Source: Bacteroidales bacterium UBA1392 | GTDB lineage: Bacteria; Bacteroidota; Bacteroidia; Bacteroidales; UBA932 | Length of the DNA stretch: 64,000 nt | Assembly: GCA_002305275.1 (NCBI GenBank) | Contig: DBQO01000033.1 | Span: 86,996 to 150,995 of the forward strand | Direction of reading: 5' to 3' | Shown here: positions 42,321-50,716 of the stretch, one piece after another | Layout of the letters: every line of letters begins with the position of its first letter | How positions within the stretch are numbered: the first letter of the stretch is position 1 | Translations under genes and position numbers: made by a program | The notes under the pieces: model-generated | What the model was told of the DNA's origin: nothing | Seen by the model: the letters and a program-made list of their open reading frames with translations, nothing else | Databases searched by the model: none

Positions 42321-43609
42321 AACCGATTGATCCCGTAAAACGAGAAAAAGCGCTGTCCCTTTTAGCCGATACCTCGGACAGCAAATTGCGTACCCATCTG
42401 AATTCGTGTGTTAGATGTGGCCTTTGCGCCACCAGTTGCATGTACTATGACAAATTCCACGAAGCGAAATATATCCCGGCTGTCAAAGTAGATATCGTGG
42501 CCTCCATATACAAACGGTACAACACCTTTTTAGGTAAGCATGCACCCAAATTGGTCAACGCGCGTCCCCTGAATGAAGAGACTGCAGAAGAGATGGTAGA
42601 CCTGCTTTTCGGATCCTGTACCATGTGCGGCCGTTGCGTAACTCATTGCTCAATAGGAGTAGATATCTCCTATCTGGTACATAAAGGTCGGGAAATGTTG
42701 GCAGAGATGGGTATGGTCCCGGCCTCATTGCAATCCACGGTGGATGCCGCTGTAAAGACCGGCAACAATATGGCTATTCCGGTCGAGGAGTATACAGATA
42801 CCATCGAATGGATGGAAGAAGAGCTGCAAGATGAAGTAGAAGACGAGAATGCTCGTATTCCACTGAATGAAACGGATTGCAATATCTTTTATACCCTCAA
42901 TCCGCGCGAACCCAAGTTTTTCCCGCTCTCCATTAAGGCGATGGCTAAAATATTCTATGCCGCAAAAGAGAGCTGGACGCTTTCCACCAAATACTACGAT
43001 GTAACCAACTATGGCTATTTCAACGGAAATACCGCTGAAGCGACTCTGATTGCCCGCAACCTTCACGATGAAGTGCTTCGTTTAAAGGGAAAACGATTGA
43101 TTTTGGGAGAATGTGGACATGGTTCCTACGCCAACCGATGGGAAGGACCTAATTATTTGGGGCATCCCTATCCATTTGATATGATCACAGCAGTGGAGCT
43201 AATCAAAGAATACATCGATTCGGGTCGCATTCATTTGGATAAAAGTTTAAATACCGAAGCGGTAACCATCCATGATCCTTGTAACTTGATACGCAACGGA
43301 GGATTGTTCAAGACCCTTCGATATGTATTACATGCATCCTGCAGCAATATCATTGAAATGAATCCCTACGGCAACGACAATTATTGTTGCGGTGGTGGGG
43401 GTGGACAGTTGGCGATGAGTGAGTACAACGAACGTCGTCTGGGTATAGGCGAGATCAAGGCCAATCAAATTCGTAATAGCGGCGCAAAAATCGTCATTAC
43501 TCCCTGCCACAACTGTGTGGATCAGTTGTTACAATTGAATCACACCTATAAATTGGGGGTCAGGATCATGACTGTCGCAGAAATTGTAGCTAACGCATTA
43601 ATATTATAA
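42317..43609 (+). CDS. DsrK/HdrD-like iron-sulfur protein with CCG domain
   Basis: 430 aa. Two [4Fe-4S] motifs: Cys31-34-37-41 ('CVRCGLCATSC') and Cys101-104-107-111 ('CTMCGRCVTHC'). Then 'GECGHGSYANRW', as in DsrK/TmcB, and a complete CCG set: 'DPCNLIRNGG', 'CCGGGGG', 'PCHNC', which in relatives binds the noncubane [4Fe-4S] cluster that reduces disulfides. It is cytoplasmic and coupled to the cytochrome b subunit. In sulfate reducers DsrK acts on the DsrC trisulfide; dsrC as first gene of this operon supports the same job here. Confidence 0.88.
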   Translation: MKPIDPVKREKALSLLADTSDSKLRTHLNSCVRCGLCATSCMYYDKFHEAKYIPAVKVDIVASIYKRYNTFLGKHAPKLVNARPLNEETAEEMVDLLFGSCTMCGRCVTHCSIGVDISYLVHKGREMLAEMGMVPASLQSTVDAAVKTGNNMAIPVEEYTDTIEWMEEELQDEVEDENARIPLNETDCNIFYTLNPREPKFFPLSIKAMAKIFYAAKESWTLSTKYYDVTNYGYFNGNTAEATLIARNLHDEVLRLKGKRLILGECGHGSYANRWEGPNYLGHPYPFDMITAVELIKEYIDSGRIHLDKSLNTEAVTIHDPCNLIRNGGLFKTLRYVLHASCSNIIEMNPYGNDNYCCGGGGGQLAMSEYNERRLGIGEIKANQIRNSGAKIVITPCHNCVDQLLQLNHTYKLGVRIMTVAEIVANALIL

Positions 43610-43615
43610 TACAAC

Positions 43616-44779
43616 ATGAGCAAGTTAATTTATTTGGACAATTCGGCCACAAGTTTTCCGAAGCCTGATAGTGTCTACGAGTTTATGCACTCGTTTTATT
43701 GTACCAAAGGAGTAAGTCCGGGACGTTCGGGCTTTGATGCTGCTTTGGAAGCCGAAGATATGGTAACCTCCACCCGTAAAATGTTGACCCGTCTTTTTAA
43801 TGGTGGCGATGATTTCAACCGACTTACATTCAGTTACAATGCTACGGATTCGCTAAACCTTATCATCAATGGTTTGGTTGAAAAAGGGGGCCATGTCGTT
43901 ACGACAATGTTGGAGCACAACTCCGTATTGCGCCCGCTCTATATGCACCAACAAGCCGGAACCATAGATGTTACCTATGTACCGTTCGATCAGGATGGTT
44001 ATGTACATCCGGAAGAGATTGAAAAGGCGATACGTCCAAACACGAAATTTGTGATTGTTACCCACTGTTCAAATGTGGTAGGGACTATTCAACCATTGAC
44101 GGAAATCGGAAAAATCTGTCGAAAGAAAGGCGTTCTTTTCGTAGTAGATGGAAGCCAAGGTGCCGGTGCAGTTGATTTGGACATGCAGGCCAGCAATATC
44201 GACGTATATTGTTTTACCGGTCATAAATGTCTGATGGGACCAACCGGTATAGGTGGATCATACGTACGCGAAGGAGTCGAAATCAAACATACTCGGGCCG
44301 GCGGCACGGGTGTACGTTCAGCCTATCCCGGACACTTGGAAGAGTATCCTTATCGTCTGGAATATGGCACCCTCAACATCGTGGGTGTAGCAGGTCTCCA
44401 TGCCGGCGTAAAATGGATTACCGAACAGGGAATAATGAATATCCACCGACGTGAAATGGAGTTGTGGAACATCCTGGTGGATGGCCTACGTAAGAATCCT
44501 GCCGTTAAGCTCTATTGCTGCAAAAGCGCGGAAAACCACAATCCCGTACTCTCTTTCAACATCAATAACTTTGATTCCGGCGATGTCGGCACCATTCTGG
44601 ACGTGGACTACAACATTGCGGTTCGAACCGGATTGCAATGCGCCCCAAAAGTACATGAAGGAATTGGTACCATAGATATTCACGGAACGGTTCGCATGAG
44701 TATCGGAGCTTTTACCAAGGAGGAGGAGGTTATTGCCGCCATAGATGCCGTCAATGAAATTGCCGCCTTGCGTAACTAA
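43616..44779 (+). CDS. Class V cysteine desulfurase-like protein
   Basis: 387 aa. PLP-binding Lys204 in 'CFTGHKCLMGPTGIG', a start 'IYLDNSATSFPKP', 'SPGRSGFDAALEAED', and the catalytic Cys342 in 'RTGLQCAPKVHEG'. It belongs to the CsdB/am_tr_V (SufS-like) branch, which releases sulfur from cysteine as a persulfide. It lies 6 bp after the DsrK-like gene and ends the operon, so the natural acceptor is the DsrC protein; this acceptor is inferred. No sufBCD, iscU or tusABCD gene is nearby. Confidence 0.9.
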   Translation: MSKLIYLDNSATSFPKPDSVYEFMHSFYCTKGVSPGRSGFDAALEAEDMVTSTRKMLTRLFNGGDDFNRLTFSYNATDSLNLIINGLVEKGGHVVTTMLEHNSVLRPLYMHQQAGTIDVTYVPFDQDGYVHPEEIEKAIRPNTKFVIVTHCSNVVGTIQPLTEIGKICRKKGVLFVVDGSQGAGAVDLDMQASNIDVYCFTGHKCLMGPTGIGGSYVREGVEIKHTRAGGTGVRSAYPGHLEEYPYRLEYGTLNIVGVAGLHAGVKWITEQGIMNIHRREMELWNILVDGLRKNPAVKLYCCKSAENHNPVLSFNINNFDSGDVGTILDVDYNIAVRTGLQCAPKVHEGIGTIDIHGTVRMSIGAFTKEEEVIAAIDAVNEIAALRN

Positions 44780-44822
44780 ACGTTTCCGTTAAGAGCCTTG
44801 GACTATTCGTCATTAAAAATGA

Positions 44823-46490
44823 TTATTTCCCTACCTTCATCACCTCACCATGGTCCTTCACAATGGCTCGTAGCCAGCGTTCGCGGGGAATATCGTTGAT
44901 GGGACGTGCGGGAATTCCCTTGCCGGAGCCATTATCCTTGAATGTACCATCCTCATTTTGCTGCTTGATGTTGCCATCGATAAATTTGACAAGCAGGAAC
45001 TCCTCCATCTCCTTCCACCTGTTAAACAGTTGTTGAGACCTCTTTGCGGAGAACTCTGTAAGAGAGGCGATAGCCTGTCCTCCGTTGCCAGCCTCCAGCA
45101 TCTTGAGAGCTTTGGCATCAGCCTCTTTGACAAGCTCCAGGCTACCTAGTTCGAAAGCATCGATCTCAGCTCTGAGCACGGGCTCTACTCTATTGTAAAA
45201 GAGATATGCAAAGTGAGTGACTTTGTTGAAAAGCCAGAATGCAGAGGTGGGCGAATAGGTGGTCATACCGCCGTTGCCCACTCTGAAGCACTCGGGAACC
45301 TCGGTAATTGAGGTATAGATAGGGGTCAACACAGAGGTAGCAGCGTCATCTACTCCAAACCAAATCACACCTCCGATCTCGTCCGGAAGCCAACCGCGGG
45401 ATTGAGCTACAAACCAGAATCCGGTCTGCTGGGTGGCAATTGAGCGTTCGTAGCGGTATGTTTTTCCATCCACTTCAAAGCCCATCGGACGCCACCTGTA
45501 GGGAATCTCGTGAGGACCCGCACCCACATCATATCTGAAATCCATCGGAGTATCCTCAAAGTGGTCTCTCATCACATCAGCGAGTTCTTTAACTCCAACT
45601 TTCTCCGTGGGTTTTATATAGAGGGGCATCTTGTTGTCAGGGTTGTGCCCGAAAGCAAAATCGAGATATTTGTCCGCATCGAACGTGCCTTTACCGAGAA
45701 TATTGAAAGCAGCCCATACCCTGGCCTCACAACCTCTGAGCGCACCCCAGTCTGCAGGCGAATATGCATCACAGAAGCTGAAGTCCTTATCTTCTCCTGT
45801 GAAATAGCCCTTTGAGCGGGCAAAAGAGATCACATCAGGAGTATAAAGACAGTTTTCGGGGTCATCAAGAGGAAAATTGTCTATGCGGCTCTGATTGGCA
45901 TGTGCGCTGATATATCCATCGGGAATCCTAATGGCTACCCAAACGGCTCCGAGTTCTTCACCCTTGCCCACAATTTCCATTATCCAACATTCATCCTTGT
46001 CTGCGATTGAAAATGTTTCTCCGTCCGAAGGAAATCCGTATGTCTGAAGAAATTCATCAATGATCTTGATGGCCTCGCGTGCAGTGCGTGCTCTCTGAAG
46101 AGTTATGTAAATAATGGAGCCATAGTCCATTATGCCGTGAGGGTTAGCCAGCTCACTACGTCCTCCGAAGGTGGTCTCTGCAATAATCAACTGGTGTTCA
46201 TTCATATTGCCCACAGTCTGGTATGTACGCTCCACCTGATCTATCTTGCCGAGGTATTTGCCCGAATCCCACTCGTAGATCTCCATTTTCGATCCTTTAG
46301 GCCACACAGCGGCGGGGACATAATAAAGTTCTCCATAGAGCTGGTGGGAGTCAGCGGAGTAAGTCACCATACAGGAGCCATCTTTGGATGCCCCTTTGGT
46401 AACTATAACGTTGGTACATGCGTTGGCTTCCACCTGGCCCAGCCACAAAGCGAGCGTCAGGCAGATTACGATTTTGAATATTCTCTTCAT
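44823..46490 (-). CDS. C69 family dipeptidase
   Basis: 555 aa from ATG 46490; an in-frame upstream stretch has no signal peptide and is unlikely. The signal peptide 'MKRIFKIVICLTLALWLGQVEANA' is followed at once by Cys25 ('ACTNVIVTKGAS'), the nucleophile of Ntn-type C69 dipeptidases that is exposed by cleavage. 'TYSADSHQLYGELYYVP' and 'ETTFGGRSEL' are typical of PepD-like members. It is secreted to the periplasm and acts on dipeptides. It is convergent with the cysteine desulfurase gene; no strong terminator was seen between them. Confidence 0.92.
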   Translation of the reverse strand: MKRIFKIVICLTLALWLGQVEANACTNVIVTKGASKDGSCMVTYSADSHQLYGELYYVPAAVWPKGSKMEIYEWDSGKYLGKIDQVERTYQTVGNMNEHQLIIAETTFGGRSELANPHGIMDYGSIIYITLQRARTAREAIKIIDEFLQTYGFPSDGETFSIADKDECWIMEIVGKGEELGAVWVAIRIPDGYISAHANQSRIDNFPLDDPENCLYTPDVISFARSKGYFTGEDKDFSFCDAYSPADWGALRGCEARVWAAFNILGKGTFDADKYLDFAFGHNPDNKMPLYIKPTEKVGVKELADVMRDHFEDTPMDFRYDVGAGPHEIPYRWRPMGFEVDGKTYRYERSIATQQTGFWFVAQSRGWLPDEIGGVIWFGVDDAATSVLTPIYTSITEVPECFRVGNGGMTTYSPTSAFWLFNKVTHFAYLFYNRVEPVLRAEIDAFELGSLELVKEADAKALKMLEAGNGGQAIASLTEFSAKRSQQLFNRWKEMEEFLLVKFIDGNIKQQNEDGTFKDNGSGKGIPARPINDIPRERWLRAIVKDHGEVMKVGK

Positions 46491-46555
46491 TATTGTAACT
46501 GTTTTTATTAATATTTTCACGAATATAATAAAAAACTTGTTATCGGGATATTTAT

Positions 46556-46563
46556 TATCTTTG
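46556..46563 (+). promoter_or_regulatory. Candidate -7 element for the small periplasmic protein gene
   Basis: TATCTTTG matches TAnnTTTG, 23 bp before the start codon at 46587. A TTG at 46537-46539 lies 16 bp upstream, slightly too close for a -33 box. Confidence 0.45.
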
Positions 46564-46586
46564 CAAACGAAAATAACTTTCACATC

Positions 46587-47003
46587 ATGAGATACTCCCA
46601 ATTGTTGTTGACTATAACGCTGACACTGCTTTGTGGTAGTGGCTTGTATGCACAAAATCCTCAGGGTGAGCAGGGTCCGCTCAATATCGAAGAGATAGCC
46701 GCTAAAGAGGCGGACAATCTGATGAAAGAATTCGACCTTGACTTCCGTCAGGTCTTTCTCATAGATTCCCTTCTACAGGATATGATGCAGAAAATGAATG
46801 AGGAAATGAGTGCCATACAGCGCGCAGGTGTTACGAACCGCGACATATTTCAGATAACTTATGACAAATGGCTCGATGCCATCGACAAGGAATACGAAAA
46901 GATTTTCACCGAAGATCAATGGAAACGTTACCTTAAATCCAATCGTGGCAGAGAGAAACGCAAGCGTGACAAACGCATGGCAGAGAGAGAAAGTATGAAG
47001 TAG
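46587..47003 (+). CDS. Small periplasmic helical protein, Spy/LTXXQ-like
   Basis: 138 aa, signal peptide 'MRYSQLLLTITLTLLCGSGLYA'. The mature part is helical and highly charged ('QVFLIDSLLQDMMQKMNEEM', 'FTEDQWKRYLKSNRGREKRKR'). The 'TEDQWKRYL' pattern resembles the end of LTXXQ/Spy-type chaperone repeats found in many Bacteroidota small proteins, but this likeness is weak. Function unknown. It is followed by the tandem repeat array. Confidence 0.65.
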   Translation: MRYSQLLLTITLTLLCGSGLYAQNPQGEQGPLNIEEIAAKEADNLMKEFDLDFRQVFLIDSLLQDMMQKMNEEMSAIQRAGVTNRDIFQITYDKWLDAIDKEYEKIFTEDQWKRYLKSNRGREKRKRDKRMAERESMK

Positions 47004-47150
47004 TATGTAGTCAGGAGTATGTAGTGTGTAGTGAGAAGTGGGGAGTATGGAGTATGGAGTATGGAGTGTGTAGTGTGTAGTGAGAAGTGGGGAGTATGGA
47101 GTATGGAGTATGTAGTGTGTAGTGAGAAGTGGGGAGTTTGGAGTTTGGTA
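47004..47150. repeat. Heptamer-based tandem repeat (GAGTATG family)
   Basis: Three copies of a unit beginning TAGTGTGTAGTGAGAAGTGG at 47022, 47071 and 47113. The distances are 49 and 42 bp, both multiples of 7, because the units are themselves built of (G)GAGTATG-like heptamers. It fills most of the 222-bp gap between 47003 and 47226. Related GTATGTAGT runs lie near 63895 and a GAGTTTGGAGT relic near 49365. Confidence 0.9.
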
Positions 47151-47225
47151 CAATGAGGAATGAATAATTAAGAGTTAAGTAATAACAATTAAAAATAGAG
47201 AGAATAATTAATTAAAACGCAGAAA

Positions 47226-47987
47226 ATGTTAGCAAACCAATGGTTAAAGAACGCCCAGGGCGTTATGAACAAGATTGAAGCAACTCAGATGGAAAATATC
47301 CGCAAGGTTGCAGAGGTAATGGCCGACACCATTCAAGCCGGCAGATGGGTACACACTTTCGGTTGTGGCCACGCCACTCTCCCCATAGAGGAGATGTATC
47401 CACGCATCGGCGGCTTTGTAGGATTTCACCCCCTGTGCGAGCTTCCCCTCACATTTTTTACCCATATCACCGGAGAGATGGGTATCGACCAGTTCCTATT
47501 CCTGGAAAGAACTGAAGGTTATGGCAAGGCCATTATGAAGGGTTGGAATTTTGATGAGAAGGACGTGCTTTGGCTCTTCTCACATACAGGTATAAACGCT
47601 GTCAATATTGACGTAGCCCTCGAAGCAAAGAAGCGTGGTATGAAGGTAATAGTATTTGGCTCGGCAGAGCAGACAGGCAATAAGATTCCCCGGCACTCGG
47701 GCGGCAAAAACCTCTTTCAAATAGCCGACTATGTGGTAGACACCTGCTGCCCTCTCGTAGATGCATCAGTTGACCTCAAAAACCACCGGGATAAAATTGG
47801 CCCCGTATCCACGGTGGCATTTATCACTGCTGTGTGGATGACTATTTGCACCGTTGCAGAGATTCTCGCGGATCGCGGAGAGAAACTCTTCATTCACCCC
47901 TCTCACAATGTTCCCGGCGATACTACCGCTCAAGAGCGCCTCGACGCTTGTATTACTGAGTACAAGAGAAAAGTTAGAGGTCTTTAA
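47226..47987 (+). CDS. SIS-domain protein (UPF0309 type)
   Basis: 253 aa. A SIS fold with 'WVHTFGCGHATLPIEEMYPR' (phosphosugar loop region), 'LWLFSHTGINAVNIDVALEAK' and 'DKIGPVSTVAFITAVWM'. It fits the UPF0309 group of putative phosphosugar-binding or isomerase proteins. The substrate is not evident, and no sugar kinase or transporter is adjacent. A terminator follows 19 bp after the stop. Confidence 0.85.
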   Translation: MLANQWLKNAQGVMNKIEATQMENIRKVAEVMADTIQAGRWVHTFGCGHATLPIEEMYPRIGGFVGFHPLCELPLTFFTHITGEMGIDQFLFLERTEGYGKAIMKGWNFDEKDVLWLFSHTGINAVNIDVALEAKKRGMKVIVFGSAEQTGNKIPRHSGGKNLFQIADYVVDTCCPLVDASVDLKNHRDKIGPVSTVAFITAVWMTICTVAEILADRGEKLFIHPSHNVPGDTTAQERLDACITEYKRKVRGL

Positions 47988-48006
47988 TTTAACACAGCAC
48001 AATATC

Positions 48007-48034
48007 AGGGGTGGCAGCAAAGTCACCCCTTTTT
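48007..48034 (+). terminator. Terminator or attenuator just upstream of the desulfidase-like gene
   Basis: AGGGGTG (48007-48013) pairs with CACCCCT (48024-48030), followed by TTTT. It ends only 9 bp before the next start codon, so it may also regulate read-through into that gene. Confidence 0.7.
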
Positions 48035-48043
48035 GTAAAGGAT

Positions 48044-49348
48044 ATGAGGGAAAAAATTATAGCACTTCTAAAACAGGAGGTTAAACCGGCTCTGGGATGC
48101 ACCGAACCCATAGCTGTTGCCCTGGCAGTGGCCCGCAGCTGCGAAATACTGAGGAGCATCTCCGTGGAACCGGAATACATCAATGTTCAGGTCAGCAACA
48201 ACATCCTCAAGAATGGTATGGGAGTAGGAATTCCCGGCACCGATACGGTGGGACTGCATATCGCAGCGGCCCTCGGATGCACCTGCGGTAAATCCGAATA
48301 TCGACTGGAAGTGCTCAAAGAGGTAACTGATGAGAGTGTATCACAAGCAAGGGAAATGGTAAAAGAGGGAAATGTGACCATATCTCTCGCAGAGACCAAG
48401 GAAAAACTCTATGTATACGCTGAAGTTCTCTCAATGGAGAGAGAAGGCTCTCACAAAGCAATCTCGATCATAAGCGGCAATCACGACTCAATAGTTTATG
48501 AAGAACTTGATGCACAAGTCATCAAAAGTATAGAAACCAGCAGCTATAAAAATACTTCAGGTAATCTGCTCGAACCGGACTTCGCTCGAAATATTACAGT
48601 TGAGCAGATACTTGACTTTGCCACTACTACTCCACTTGAAGAGTTGGAGTTCATAATGGAATCCGTTACTCTCAACAAGGCTCTGGTGGATGAAGGACTT
48701 CGAAACAAATATGGCCTTCAGGTGGGCAGAACACTGCTTGCTCCCATCAACAAAGTTGTGTTTGGAGACACCTATCTCACCTATGCCATGGCTTACACTG
48801 CGGCTGCTTCCGATGCGAGGATGGCTGGCTGTCGGCTTCCCGCTATGAGCAACTCCGGCAGCGGCAATCAGGGTATCACAGCTACTGTTCCGGTTATCGC
48901 TATTGCAGAAAAATTGGAGGCTAGCCACGAGGAGCTGGCAAGAGCATTGGTAATCAGTCACCTGGTAGCTATCCACATCAAGGGACATCTGGGCAGACTC
49001 TCGGCTCTCTGCGGATGTGTAGTTGCTTCTACAGGCTCAGCCTGCGGCATTGTCTATCTGCGAAAGGGAGGTTATCAGGAGATGTGCGCTGCCATCAAAA
49101 ACATGATAGGAAACATTACCGGCATGGTGTGTGACGGCGCTAAGGTTGGGTGTGCTCTTAAAGTGGCCTCGGGAGTGGCAAGCGCAGTACAGTCCGCGGT
49201 TCTTGCGCTCGATGGTATCTGCATATCATCCAACGACGGCATCATAGAGGAGGATATAGAAAAAACTATTGCCAATCTCGGCAGAATCGGATCTATAGGC
49301 ATGCAGATCACGGACGAGATGATTCTGGAAATAATGGTATGTAAATAA
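48044..49348 (+). CDS. L-cysteine desulfidase-like protein (UPF0597/CyuA family)
   Basis: 435 aa from ATG 48044, which has an AAAGGA ribosome-binding-like sequence; an earlier start at 48011 lies inside the terminator hairpin. 'KPALGCTEPIAVALAVA' carries Cys19. The motif 'VCDGAKVGCALKV' has the Cys-x6-Cys spacing of cluster ligands in archaeal L-cysteine desulfidase, and 'STGSACGIVYLRKGG' precedes it. The family splits cysteine (or serine in other members) into pyruvate, ammonia and sulfide. It is a second cysteine-sulfur enzyme within 5 kb of the dsrC operon. Confidence 0.85.
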   Translation: MREKIIALLKQEVKPALGCTEPIAVALAVARSCEILRSISVEPEYINVQVSNNILKNGMGVGIPGTDTVGLHIAAALGCTCGKSEYRLEVLKEVTDESVSQAREMVKEGNVTISLAETKEKLYVYAEVLSMEREGSHKAISIISGNHDSIVYEELDAQVIKSIETSSYKNTSGNLLEPDFARNITVEQILDFATTTPLEELEFIMESVTLNKALVDEGLRNKYGLQVGRTLLAPINKVVFGDTYLTYAMAYTAAASDARMAGCRLPAMSNSGSGNQGITATVPVIAIAEKLEASHEELARALVISHLVAIHIKGHLGRLSALCGCVVASTGSACGIVYLRKGGYQEMCAAIKNMIGNITGMVCDGAKVGCALKVASGVASAVQSAVLALDGICISSNDGIIEEDIEKTIANLGRIGSIGMQITDEMILEIMVCK

Positions 49349-49377
49349 AGCGGTGCGGGTGAGTTACGAGTTTGGAG

Positions 49378-49396
49378 TTGAGGTTTTCGTCAATAA
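49378..49396 (+). repeat. Left copy of 19-bp direct repeat flanking ATPase 2
   Basis: TTGAGGTTTTCGTCAATAA; it matches 50721-50739 at 18 of 19 positions, in the same orientation. The two copies are 1343 bp apart and bracket the ATPase 2 gene. Confidence 0.85.
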
Positions 49397-49410
49397 TTTG
49401 CTCAAAACTT

Positions 49411-49448
49411 CTCAAGTGTCACATCAAAAAGTCCTCAAGTGTCACATC
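49411..49448 (+). repeat. Short tandem duplication downstream of ATPase 2
   Basis: CTCAAGTGTCACATC occurs at 49411-49425 and again at 49434-49448 (period 23 bp). It lies between the left flanking repeat and the ATPase 2 stop codon. Confidence 0.85.
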
Positions 49449-49462
49449 GAAGTCACCGAAAT

Positions 49463-50671
49463 TCATGCTTCCAACAACCAATCTATTATATTCATCTTTT
49501 GAATGCCCTCTATGTTGACATTGTCAAAATCGAGCGTTAAAAGATATTTGGGGTAATTATCGTTTATGTTTTTAAATGACGAAAGTTCTCGTTTATACGT
49601 TTTTTCGTCATTAAGAGTAAAGGCAACCTGGTAATATTCTATCAAATTATTAGGTTTTTGAACAACAAAGTCTATTTCCTTGTCATTATTCTTTCCGGCA
49701 TAAACTTTTCCCCCTCTTCTTAACAATTCAAAATAGACCACATTTTCCAATTTATGCCCCATGTCCGTGTCATATTTATTTGTTGCGGTAATATTTCTCA
49801 ACCCTAAATCTATCACATAATACTTTTCATTAGTCGTGAGCAGCTCTTTGCCTTTTATATCATAACGCTGTGCCGGATATAAGACATATGACTGTACTAA
49901 ATAATCTAAATACTTGATTACAGTATTATGGGAAATATTCTTTTGCGAGTTTCTATTAAGTTCTGCAGCTATATTGGTAGGAGAAATGTAAGACCCAACC
50001 GAATCAAAAACAAAACCGATTATACGATGCAAGTTATGAATGTTACGCAATTTATAGCGTTGAACAATATCTTTAATTACGACTGTCTCATAAACATATC
50101 GCAAGTATTCATTTGCTAAGCCGAGATCGCGTTTAAAAAGCGTAACGGCCTCAGGAAAGCTACTTGAATTCATATATTGACGAAAGAGGCGATCAATATT
50201 ATGTTCTTCATTAAATGCAAGCGTGTATTCTTTAAAAGAATATGGATGCACATTTATTGCAATATATCGACCGGTCAAAAGCGTAGCAAGCTCGCTACTC
50301 AACAAATAAGCATTTGACCCGGTAACATAAATATCAATATTTCGTTTTACGAAAAGACTGTTTATGAGTTTTTCAAAATCATTAACCATTTGGACTTCAT
50401 CCAAAAAAACATAATACATTTTCTCGGATTTTACTGATTTCATTATTTCATCATAAAGAACAGTCCAGTCTGCTGTTAAATGAAGATTTTCTCTTTCTTC
50501 AAAATTCAAGTGGATAATATTTTGAGTGGAAATTCCACTTGATATCAACTCATTCTTGAAGGCTTCCAGAAGAGTGGATTTACCACAACGCCTAATACCT
50601 GTGATTACTTTTATCACATTTTGATCTTTCAGTTGGCGTAATTTTGCAAGATATGATTCTCTTGTTACCAT
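49463..50671 (-). CDS. AAA-family ATPase with DUF4143 domain (ATPase 2)
   Basis: 402 aa. Walker A 'GIRRCGKST' (about 25-33), Walker B 'YYVFLDEVQMV' (about 87-97), sensor 'DIYVTGSNAYLL', 'LLTGRYIAINVHPYSFKEY', then a winged-helix-like part ('NISHNTVIKYLDYLVQSYVL') and a C-terminal nuclease-like 'KEIDFVVQK' strand (Asp..Val-Gln-Lys) seen in DUF4143 proteins. It is only distantly similar to ATPase 1. It is flanked by 19-bp direct repeats and has long palindromic sequences upstream, which suggests a self-contained acquired cassette. Confidence 0.88.
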   Translation of the reverse strand: MVTRESYLAKLRQLKDQNVIKVITGIRRCGKSTLLEAFKNELISSGISTQNIIHLNFEERENLHLTADWTVLYDEIMKSVKSEKMYYVFLDEVQMVNDFEKLINSLFVKRNIDIYVTGSNAYLLSSELATLLTGRYIAINVHPYSFKEYTLAFNEEHNIDRLFRQYMNSSSFPEAVTLFKRDLGLANEYLRYVYETVVIKDIVQRYKLRNIHNLHRIIGFVFDSVGSYISPTNIAAELNRNSQKNISHNTVIKYLDYLVQSYVLYPAQRYDIKGKELLTTNEKYYVIDLGLRNITATNKYDTDMGHKLENVVYFELLRRGGKVYAGKNNDKEIDFVVQKPNNLIEYYQVAFTLNDEKTYKRELSSFKNINDNYPKYLLTLDFDNVNIEGIQKMNIIDWLLEA

Positions 50672-50685
50672 ATTCTATTTTTCTA

Positions 50686-50716
50686 CAAATATAACCCTTA
50701 TTGACGAAAAACCAAA
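50686..50716 (-). promoter_or_regulatory. Promoter of ATPase 2
   Basis: On the minus strand TTTG (complement of 50713-50716) and TATATTTG (complement of 50686-50693), 19 bp apart, both perfect. The start codon lies 14 bp downstream. Confidence 0.75.

Noticed and set aside
41375..44779. A canonical dissimilatory sulfite reduction operon
   Set aside because: dsrAB, dsrD, dsrN, dsrJ, dsrO and dsrP are all absent from the window; only dsrC-, dsrM- and dsrK-like genes are present.
46491..46655. 55-residue N-terminal extension of the C69 dipeptidase
   Set aside because: It is AT-rich, overlaps the divergent gene and its promoter, and the Sec signal peptide begins only at 46490.
47004..47150. Possible CRISPR array
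   Set aside because: Units are built of degenerate heptamers with no unique spacers, and no cas gene is in the window.
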